The translations under genes and the position numbers were made by a program. This document shows positions 45,177 through 54,798 of a DNA stretch of 57,192 nucleotides, one piece after another. The notes beneath the pieces are model-generated. The model was not told the DNA's origin. It saw only the letters and a program-made list of their open reading frames with translations, and ran no database searches. The stretch lies in the NCBI GenBank assembly GCA_001179505.1, contig CDMY01000493.1, forward strand, positions 1-57,192. Reading direction: 5' to 3'. Source of the stretch: Vitrella brassicaformis. Its lineage: Eukaryota > Sar > Vitrellaceae. The first letter of the stretch is position 1; each line of letters starts with the position of its first letter.

Positions 45177-45428
45177 AGGGCTGCAGAGGGTGATGCAGCA
45201 TCTCGGTATCGTAATGAACATCACCAATGACACAATGATGACGCATATATTCGCGTTGCATTTGTGGAGGAAGAGGAGGGCGACGGTGAGCAGACAACAC
45301 GCAGCTGTCAGGGCATTCTCTCTGTACGGATGCAGGAAATGATCGACCATTTGAAGGAGGAGGCAGTGCCTGAGGAGGCGAGAAGACTGGTGAGGGACAT
45401 GCCGAAACCAGAACTGTTTGTTCTATGC
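45177..45428 (+). repeat. Segmental duplication, copy B
   Basis: Partner of 42047-42338. This copy keeps an open frame through GLQRVMQHLGIVMNITNDT and is followed by MQEMIDHLKEEAVPEEARRL, equivalent to MQEVIDRLKEKAVLEEAKRL in copy A. Confidence 0.8.
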
Positions 45429-45693
45429 TGATGTGCGATCTGCAGGAAGATGGGTTGCGAAAGCTGGTGCACCATTCGCCACGAGAAGACACGGGTCAGA
45501 CACATCTTTCAATGACACTATGGCAAAGGAGGAACAACAGGGTAGGTGGGAAGGATACACATACTCACTAAAGGCACACACTCGTGCGCTGATACAGGAG
45601 AGGATAGAGCAGCTGCGAAAGGACTCACTTGAGCAGGACGCGAAATCTTTAGTGTTGAGTCGCGCAAGAGAGGTAAACAGGGAAACAGAAATA

Positions 45694-46403
45694 TGATGAA
45701 AGGCGGCACATCATATGTCGTGCCAATGCATGTAGGCACCGGGGCCGTATACGGTTGTCACGGATTGTTTGCTGGTTGTCATTTGAGTCAGGTATGGCAG
45801 CTAGACAGAAGAGGGCAGACAGACACATGGAGAGACGCATGGACAGACAGATAGAAATTTGTCTCTTCTCTTTCAGAACCGAGTGAGGATAAGCTCCTGG
45901 CTGACGACGCTGCGAGAAATCAAAGTGGATCACATGAGGAGCCAGGTATGTCACATGAATTGGAAGGAGTGGCGAGCGGGATGTGTGAGTATATGGCTGG
46001 GAAGAGAGGCGATGACGTGTCATGTCATGTGACGTGTTCATGTAGCTGAAGAATCGCTGCCTATATTTTATATTGCGACTGAGTGTGGTGGCTTAGGAAT
46101 GGCTGAGAGCACCTGTCTTGAGTGATGCCCGGGTTTGCTGGGTGCGCTGGGCTGTGACTCTGGCTATGTGTATGGGTACGACAGTAAAGTGACAGTAATG
46201 CGATTGACGGATTCATGTATTCACGTACTCAACATATAATCATCCTGGCCATCCAACTGTGGCGCGTCCATTTGAATGCACTGTCCATCCAGCCCACTGA
46301 AGCATGCAATCCGCACCCACACACACACTATCACAACAGCACCGCCCAAATGACACTGGGGAAGGCCCGGCCCAAACGGCTGGCGCCACAGCCAAATCGC
46401 AGC
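45694..46403. other. Intergenic, no gene supported
   Basis: About 700 bases after the decayed locus. A run of GACA/ACAG repeats lies near 45820-45855. A short frame NRVRISSWLTTLREIKVDHM at 45880-45940 could be one more exon of the locus but cannot be joined. Confidence 0.4.
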
Positions 46404-47856
46404 CTACGCATTCAGCACATCCTTGACCACACCACGGACGAGTGCCACTGTGCGTGGGTAAAGCGCTGCGCCCCTCTTGCCGCGAGCGGATCGCTCCGTT
46501 GTGAAGACAGAAAAGCACGTGCTGCCGTACACCGTCAAGTAGACAGCGAAGTCGTCGATGGACTTGTCTCCACACAGAATCACAATCGTCTTCTTCCTTT
46601 CCTCGATCTCGGCCGCCTTGTGATAGCCTCGCCAGGTGGGGCTCGGCGGCGCGCCCACCTCCGCAGCCAGCTGCTCCTCGGCACCTCTCGTCATGAGGAC
46701 GTCCCCATCCAGCAGGTTGATCATGACGCGCCCGTCGTGCCGGTCACGGTAAGCTGAGTGGACTATGAGGTCGGTGAACGATGAGTACGCTCTGTTTCCA
46801 GCTGCAGGCAGACAGGCAGACAGACAGGCAGGCACACAGACCAACACGTCGAAGACCAGGAAGATCACATCGCCTTTATGTGCTGACTGGCTTACATTTG
46901 GTGGGCGGGTCACATGCGGCAGAAGGCACCACACCGGGCGTGTGGTATGTCATAGGCTGTGAGCTCGACCCCAGGCAGTCTTGATTGTCATCACGGCCCA
47001 CTCGGAAGGTGGAGATCAACCGACGGCTGAAGAGTGAGTACTGCCGCACCGCTCCCGGCCGCGCGTCAAACACGGCCCGGCTGCCCACCGCCTTCAAGTC
47101 ATCGGCAGTAACGGCGATTGGCAGAGACGCCATCATCCCGCAGTTCTTCATGAAGTGGATGAGCGGCACGATGGGCTCCCAGCAGCCTCCCTCCTCGATG
47201 ACGTACAGCAGCCGCATAAGGTACTCGATGTGGCTCATCCCCTTGTCAAGCCCGATTGCCAGCCGCAGGCCACCCCACACGAGGCGAGCGACCCACACGA
47301 AGGCGTCCTCAAAATACATCATCTTCTCCATCACCGTGTCCACATCTCGCCGTGCCCACTCCGTAATGAATACCCGCCAATGAAGGATCATGCCCACAGG
47401 AAGCCCGACAAAAAACGGAACAACCCACTTGGACGTGGCAGTGACCAGCCAGTGATCCGCTACGAAGATGGCAAGGATATTTCGTACCAGCCACTGCATC
47501 GGCAACAGAATGACAGCTATCAGGATGCCGACAACGATGAAGAAGCCAATGATCATCGCAGCGAGGGTGCCGAGATGGCCGATGGCAGTTGAAAGGGCGC
47601 TGCAGGCGGCCTTGACAGAGTGCCGGAGGAACGCCTGAGCCGTCTTGTGTCGCTTGCGGTAAGACAGCACGGAGTCCAGGCCGTTGGTGCGGATGGCGGC
47701 GTCGAGGCGGCCCGTGAGGAAGTCCTCACTGACGAGATGCCAGCCGACGCTTCTGGACGTGGCGCGGAGGGCGCCGAAGCTGTCGGCTTTGAGATACCTC
47801 AGCAGCTGGAGGGAAACATCGTCAGGAAGGCCAAGCAGATAGCTCCGGTCGCCCAT
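46404..47856 (-). CDS. F-box-like protein with transmembrane segments
   Basis: Two exons: 47856-46896 and 46801-46404 (phase 1, donor GTAAGC); 452 residues. The N-terminus resembles an F-box: YLLGLPDDVSLQLLRYLKAD, then SFGALRATSRSVGWHLVSED. About residues 90-170 contain two to three hydrophobic helices (TLAAMIIGFFIVVGILIAVI, WLVRNILAIFVADHWLV, WVVPFFVGLPVGMILHWRVF). The remainder has an amphipathic region (HIEYLMRLLYVIEEGGCW), then a mixed alpha/beta domain (VMINLLDGDVLMTRGAEE, KKTIVILCGDKSIDDFAVYL). An in-frame upstream ATG at 47874 is possible. If the F-box is real, it would place an SCF adaptor on a membrane. Two TGCGAGCT copies lie 65-92 nt upstream. Confidence 0.72.
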
Positions 47857-48258
47857 TGCTCGACAAGGAAACACCCAGTGGAGGCCTTTGCTCTATAATC
47901 CGTCCGAAGCCATCCCCAGGTGCGAGCTTCGGGCCTCTCCTGCGAGCTAAGCTTGAGAGCGTAGGTTTTTCCTCCGCGGAGAGGACGAAGAGTGAGCTGA
48001 CTTTCTGGCTGTATGTGAGCCTTCCTGTTCGCTCCTCGATAAGCGAGATCTCCAGGTCAGTCAGAAATCTCGGCGGAAGGAGAAGCCGCGATACCTGAGG
48101 GAAGGAATACCCTGCTGTGTTGTGTTGTGTTGTGTTGTGTGACTTCAGGTTGACGCTGGGCATCAGATAGCCCACAGCGGATAAGAAGGAAGGGTGACAG
48201 ATCTCCTGAGTCGAGTCAGTCTGGCGTGTGTTGTATCCTCTGATGTGACGTCACGACG
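47857..48258. promoter_or_regulatory. Divergent promoter region with two TGCGAGCT elements
   Basis: About 400 bp between divergent starts at 47856 (-) and 48259 (+). TGCGAGCT occurs at 47921-47928 and 47941-47948. A GTGTT tandem run follows near 48117-48141. No open frame is supported. Confidence 0.45.
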
Positions 48259-50688
48259 ATGATTGACCTCTGCCACACAACACTGGTACCACACCGCGGA
48301 CCAACCTGAACACACACAGCCTATCGGAGTGTGATGTGTGTGTGTGCGTGTGTGTGTATGTGTGTGCAGGTGTGCCTCTTCGGGGTGCACGCGGCTTCGG
48401 CCTTAATTTTCTTTTTCCCCATCAACTTGGCGCCCAAGCGGCTGCTGATCCGGCTGGTCTCCAAGTCACATTTTCCCATCAAGGCCCTCACAGTGGCCGT
48501 CGTGGCGTCCTTGTCGCTGCTGGTATGGTGCATCGGCCGCCTCAACCACTGGGTGCCGACTCTGGTCACACCTGACAAAACAACACTGGTACACACACAC
48601 ACACACACACACTCACACACAGACACAGACACAGAGAGAGAGAGAGAGAGCGCTCTTGTGTTGCTGTGCTGGCTGTTTGTCCGCTCAGGTGGTGGATATG
48701 TGGCTGAGTGCATCGAATGTGTTTGCGTTCGGGGTGCTGCGTCAGCTGTGTTACCTGTGCTATCACAACGAGGAGGCCGTCATGCAGATGGAGCAGCTGG
48801 CGGCCTCCCGCGACATCCTCGAGTGGCAGCCGCCCACATTCGAGACGCTCGCACCCATACTCGTCCCCTACAAGTGGCTCGTGTCGCCCAAGGTCAGTCA
48901 GGCTGCAGACACACACACAGACCGACACACACACCAGTCAGACAGTGAGTGCATTTCTTTGTCGGTGTGTTGGTGTGTTGGAAGTTCTATGGGCTGGATC
49001 GCATTCCTGACGAGAAGACGCACCGGCTGCTGTTTGTGAGCAACCACGCCCTGTGGGGCCTGGAGATGCCACTGCTCATCGAGGGCGTCTACAGGCTCAA
49101 GAACATGTTCCTCAGAGGCCTTGGCGGTCAGCCCACTCCACACACACACACACTGTGACATCCAGACATCACATGCATGTTTGTGTGTGTGTGTGGGCAC
49201 ATACAGACCGGGTGCATTTCTATCTGCCGGGCCATCGTCACCTGTTCGAGATGATGGGTGCGGTGGAGGGCACCCGCCCCAACTGCCGCCTGATGCTGCG
49301 CCACGGTTTCAACGTTCTGGTGTACCCTGGGGGCGCTCGTGAGGTGTGGAAGAATAAGAAGAACCGCAAGTACGAGCTGCTGTGGGGCAACAGGGTGGGG
49401 TTCGCCAAGATCGCCATCGAGGAGGGGTGCACTATTGTGCCGACCTGCTCGGTGGGGACCGAGGATATGCTCGAGATACTCCGGGTGGGGGAGAATGAAT
49501 GGATGGACCAGAGGAGAGAGGGGGGGGAAGCGCTGCTGGATGGATGGATGCTGTGGATGGGCATGTGTGTGTGTGCAGGACATCCCGATCGACTGGCTGA
49601 TAGGCCGGTCGGGGCTGAGCATTCCCATCTTGAAAGTACCCACGCCAGCAGAGACACAACGGGTCTACTTCTGGTCAGTCAGCGTGACAGCCAGCACGCA
49701 CACAACAGGCACCCTGCCTGTCTGTCGGTCTGTCTGTCTGCCTGCTTAACGCATGTGGTGGTGTTGTGTGGTGTGGTGTGTTGTGTTGTGTTGCGCGTGT
49801 GATCAGGTTTGGTGATCCGATCAGCACTCATGAGTACAAGCGTGAGCTGGGCGAGTGCTCCATTAAGGCGTCATTCGCCAACGACGAATACGACGAGGTG
49901 TGCACCACACCACACCACACCCCGACAGACACACACACGCTTATCCATCCAAACAGACACACACATATGCCGCCCGTCCGTCTCTCTGTCTGTGTGTGGT
50001 TTGTCTACAGAAGCTGCAGCGCTTCGCAGAGGCCCTCCGTGACAAGACAAAAGCAGCCGTCGAATCAGGTACGCATAGAATGTCCCCCGCCCCCCCTCAG
50101 CCCCGCCACCTCTCACCCTCCCTCCCTCCCTCCCGTCACACAGGCATCAGCTACCTACAGAAGGTGCAAGCGGAAGATTGCGAGCGGCTCCTCCCCGACC
50201 GTGTCAAGCTCACAGCCGAGGCTATCAAGGCGGCCATCACCGCCCAAGTGGAGCGGTCTCTGAAGCCCTTCACCAACAACGACGGCACTGGGGGCGGCAC
50301 TCCTTTGCGATCGAGGTCACCTCTGCACTCGTTCCTCTCGAGCCTGTCGGGGCGGTCGGGCTCCTCTCCCGGCAAGATGTCGCCTGCATCGTCCTTTCCG
50401 CACATGTACGCATAGCCCCCCCCCCCTCCCTCCCTGACATGACAGCACTGATCGATTGCGAGAATTCTCTCTGTGCTCTGTGTTTGTCGGGCGGTCAGTG
50501 ATGAGGCGGATGACGGTCGTGAGGATTATGAGTGCGGTCATGATGATGACACCGAGGAGGGCGGGTGGGAGGGCGGGCCGCAGAGGGCGTCAGTCGACAG
50601 CGGAAGTGGGGCCACCGACACCGACACAGAGGCAGCAGCAGCCGCGAGGAGGCGGTCCTCACCACCCAAGGGGCGAGACGACTCATAG
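48259..50688 (+). CDS. Phytyl-ester-synthase/TMEM68-like acyltransferase
   Basis: Ten exons: 48259-48285, 48370-48588, 48689-48892, 48985-49126, 49207-49484, 49579-49673, 49807-49897, 50011-50068, 50144-50405, 50499-50688; 521 residues, all phases agree. Two N-terminal membrane segments (CLFGVHAASALIFFFPINL, ALTVAVVASLSLLVWCIG) precede the acyltransferase core. The core motifs are LLFVSNHALWGLEMPLLIEG (block with H-x5-E), FNVLVYPGGAREVWKNKKNR, then GNRVGFAKIAIEEGCTIVPT and YFWFGDPISTHEY. These match the plant PES/DAGAT-like and TMEM68 families, which move acyl groups to phytol or diacylglycerol. The exact acceptor is unknown. The C-terminus is Ser-rich, then acidic. The first exon (nine codons) is the weakest part of the model. 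Confidence 0.82.
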
Positions 50689-52495
50689 TGCGTCTGTCTG
50701 CCTGTCTGTCTGTCTGTGCGCGGGCGCATTGACGCGTGTGTGTGTATGCTATGTATGCATGTGTGTGATGTCTTTCATTTCTTCCTTGCTTCCTTCATCT
50801 GTGTGCGACCGAATCGGTTCTCGCGCGAGCGGGGCCGCATGAAGTTGTCCATCCATATACATCCATCCAGCAACGTTTCCTTCATGCTTCGGGGAGGGGA
50901 GGGGAGGGGAGCGGGATGATTTCGTTTTTCTTTCACATATGGATGCATGGCATGGTTGCGGCTAGGGTGGGTGTTTTGTGTATGTGTCTTTGTGAGGGTG
51001 TGTGCAGGTAGGAGGTGTGTACTTAGGTCGGATTGAGTGATGTATTGATTGGTGTTTGTGTTGCTGTTGGTGTTGGCCATGGCTTTGGTGCTGTTAATTT
51101 AATTAGATAGAGCGAGAGGGAGAGGCAGGGAGGGAGGGTGGGCGGGAGGGGCAGATAGCCCCAGGATGACTGACCATTTTCTACGCCATATGGGCGCCCC
51201 TGCCTGCCTCTTTGTCTGTCTGAGTGTATGTCTGTGTGTGTGTGTGTCTTTGTACGGTTAAAGATAATCCCTGCTCGCCCATAGGCACCCACTCATCCCC
51301 TCTGTCCCTCACACAACACTGGTTCTGTATAGGTTTCCCTCTCCTCCTTGCTGCACACATACACACACAACACAACACACCATTATGCCAATCCTTTCTT
51401 TCCGTTTCTTTGATGCGTTTCCTTCATACTGTTCATTGAATGCAATGCAGCTGCAGACTTTTGGGCCAGCCAGCCAGCTCAGCCAGCCCGCCAGCCGACC
51501 AGCAGCGGCCGTGAGGCCCTGCACTCTGGTCCACCCTGCCATGTCTGCCATGTCTGCCTGCCTGGCAATGATATCTGAGTGCCTGTTGGTTGGTTGGGTG
51601 AGTCAACCAAGTAAGTACGAGTAGAGGAAACAAGATAGCACGGAAGACAGGAAGGAAGGTGGTAAGGGAAGAAGAGGTAGTGAGTGGGTGTGGATCGATG
51701 TTGCTGCCCTTGGTCTGCTGCCGCTGGTGTGGAGACGGTGGCGGGGTGCTGTGCGACAGACAGGGCCAGAACGAGTCACCTTTCGGTTCGTTTCGTTCCC
51801 TGTAGCAGAGCGCTGCGCCACCCCCTTTACCAAGGGGGCCGCGGCAGACAGGCAGCAGATGACGGCATGGTTTGTAAGAAGTGTTGGTGGAGAGAGAGGG
51901 GTCTGCACACATACATGCCTCCTCTTTTGTCGCATCAATCAGTCGCCCATCGAGGGAGGTAACGGCCATCTGTGTGTTGCATTGCCCCTACGCAACTAGA
52001 TGTCTGTGCAGCCGACGAGCTGGCGCAGGTGTGCAGCTGCATGAGGGCGTCGCGAACACAGACAGCCGACATGGGATGATCGCACTGCTGACCGACCGAC
52101 GGGCGACCGGACCAGCAAGGGCACTTTTCCAGCACTCACTCTGTGGGAGTGCGATGTGTGTGAGTATGAGGGTGAGAGTGTGAGTGTGAGTGTGCGGCTA
52201 TCGCAATATGTCGATGCGGTATCTGGTGATGTCGTCTCTGTGGGGGTGTGTTTGTCTGCTCGTGTCTGTCTGTGTGTCCATTTGATCATCGTGATGTGCA
52301 GACGCGTCCATGTGTGCGTGTGTGTGTGCTCACATGGCGTTTTTGGTCAAACAACGTCCCTCCCTCCTCACTCACACGCAGACGCTTTCACGGAAGGATC
52401 GTATCGGTGGCGCACAGCACACCCAGTCAGCACGTTCACACCACACATACGCCGCCACGGGTGTCTGTCTGTCCGTTTGTCTGTCTGGACGTCTC
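50689..52495. other. Intergenic, about 1.8 kb, simple repeats
   Basis: The longest gene-free stretch, between converging genes. It holds GGGGA repeats near 50893-50912, TG runs and CAGC repeats near 51466-51500. Open frames are short and lack splice partners. Nothing else was recognised. Confidence 0.5.
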
Positions 52496-54261
52496 TCACC
52501 CATCGTCCATCCCACAACACTCTCTCAAGAAGTCGTCCAAATCCTGCTGATCTGCAGTCTGCTGTGCCGGCGCAGCAGCCTGGCCGCCCCCACCCTCACC
52601 ACCCCCACTGCTGCTCATCCCACCACCGGCAGCCATCGACACCTCACCACCGCACTCATTGACACCAGCAGCATACGGTCGACTCACCATGTGGGAGGGG
52701 GGCGGAGGGGGTCTCCTCACACCACCAGCACCCAACTGCGGTCGAAATGGGGGTCTCTGTGGGGGTCTCTGTGGGGGTCTTTGGTGCGGTCGGAAGGGGC
52801 GAGGAGGACCGTGGCGGGCCGCGACGTGACGGAAAGGGCCTGGCCCCCCACGCACCACCGGCATCGCCATACCAACAGCAGCAGGGGCGGGCGCATCGAA
52901 TGGGTTCGGTTCCGCATCAGCACCGTCGAAAGTCACCCTCTTCCTCTTGGCCTCCTGCTCGTGCTCGTCCGCAGCCTCCATCATCCCATCGCCGCCCTCA
53001 TCTCTGCTCCTCCCGGCCTTCATCGCACTCTTCAGGGGACGAACGCTGCCACCTGCTGCAGCAGGGGGAGGTGGGAAGCGATGCTGGTGCTGCGTGGGCC
53101 CGTTGGGATTGCGATTTGGGGGAGAGGGGAAACGATGCTGCTGGTGCTGGTGGATGGGGCCGCTGGCATTGACATTGAGGTGAGGGCGAGGGGGGAATCG
53201 GTTCGGCTGCGGCCGCTGGATGCGGGGGCGTGGGGGATTGGGCGGCATCGTCATCTGTTGCTGGTGGTGGAATGGCCGGTGGGGCTGTCCATTGTGCCGA
53301 GGGGCTGGTCTGGGTGGTGCCGGGGGTCTGCGGTAGACAGGCACAGCTGCCGCCGCAGCAGCAGGAGGTGGTGGTGGTCCGAATTCGGGGTAGTGGCCAG
53401 AGATGCCCGGCGGCCGGGGGGAGGGATCCATGCCGTCAGCAAACATGTCACCATCACCGTCACCGTCCTCTGCGTCTGCTGCCGCTGCTGCTGCCGCTGC
53501 GTTGGCGCCCTCTGGCGACTCGATGAAGCCAGCTGCAGACAGACAGACAGACAGAGAGGAAGATATGCATGTGTGACTGACTGATGGGCGGGGGGATGGA
53601 GAGAGGGGGAGGGGGGAGGGGGGAGGGAGGGGGCTCCCTCCTACCTTCTTGTGCGAATCGTGAGGGCATCAGTTGGCCCATGCCCTCCTTGAGACAGCAC
53701 GTCACCACCAGACGCATCTTGGCACGGGTGAACGCCTGCACGCCACAGAGAGATGGGCGCGTGGCGTGGAGGGCGCGTGGCGTGGAGGGGGAAGCGGTCT
53801 GTCTGTCTGTGTCAGGTGTCTGTCCTTCATACGCACGCACCACGTATGCGACTCTCCTCTCCTCGTCTATTTTCTCGTGGGAGTCTATCATGCCCGACGG
53901 CAGCACACCCTGATTGACCGTATATCGATAAAAGGGCAGAGACCATTCCTTTCTGCCTTCACGAAGGTGGGTGTCTGTGCGTATGTCTTTCTCTCCCTAT
54001 GTCTGTGCGGGCCGACCTCATTGAAGCGCGCCAGGAAGACTGTGTGCCACTGATCCGCACACCCAAAGAGACAGAGAGCAGAGACAGAGAGATCAGGCGT
54101 ATGCGTCTGTGGTGGGGGCAGGTGAGGTTGGCTGACCTCCAGGCCTTTCGCCTGGTGCACAGTGCTGAGAGTGACGACGTTCTTTTTCTTCCCCTGCTCA
54201 AACAAACCGGATGTCACATCCCGGAGGAAGCACACCAGACAGTCACGGCCAGTCGGCTATG

Positions 54262-54310
<49 letters not shown>

Positions 54311-54765
54311 GGACAGAGGGATAGAGAGAGAGGTGTAGAGGGAGGCGCTTGTTTGGTTGGCTCTTCTTGTTTCTTACTTGTGTGTCGTTGGGTTTGTATT
54401 GGTCAGCGAATGAGAGGACGGAGAGGATGGCGTCAAGGGCCTCCATCTCCTTCTCCTCCTTGGTGGCCCTCTGCTGCTGCTGATCGCTCATCGACGCAGC
54501 CGCACTGGCGCTGCTGCTGCTCGCCCCACCTACAACAGACAGACAAACAGACAGACAGACAGAGAGAGAGATGGGTGTGTGTGTGTTTGCATGCGTCTCG
54601 CAGCACTCACCACGGGCGTGTCTGGTGCCTGTGGCGCTGAACAGCTGTGCTGCGAGGGGCAGCTGCATTGCGATGTAGTCTGTGTCCTCTATGATCTTCA
54701 GCAACACGCCACGCACACTCATTCTCTGCACACAATGCCACACACACACACACACACACACACAA

Positions 54766-54798
<33 letters not shown>

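Larger units (their letters stand above)
42202..45693 (+). pseudogene. Decayed pseudokinase / coiled-coil repeat locus
   Basis: Phase-compatible exons at 42202-42282, 42564-42676, 42732-42880, 42939-43153 and 43239 onward spell a protein-kinase fold: the glycine-loop position reads RLSDSAGPGVCEVLQLRDQ, beta-3 is GGKMKIMKWM, helix C to beta-4 is LSRLSHPNISGCEGIM, and the catalytic loop is YMHSRECLHQDINPDNILLE. HRD has become HQD and the catalytic-loop Lys is Asn, so activity is unlikely. Between about 43010 and 43045 the frame must shift to join GVTAVF to GRSLDKTVTKHLP. After 43270 no single frame holds. Downstream, 44068-44343 and 45050-45270 encode two versions of one coiled-coil unit. A third short piece is at 45597-45675. 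A degraded gene or assembly errors are possible. Confidence 0.55.

Noticed and set aside
52310-53584. Plus-strand open frame of 424 codons
   Set aside because: It lies antisense to the helicase tail. Its composition is the reverse complement of Pro/Gln-rich coding sequence, and it has no splice or start support.
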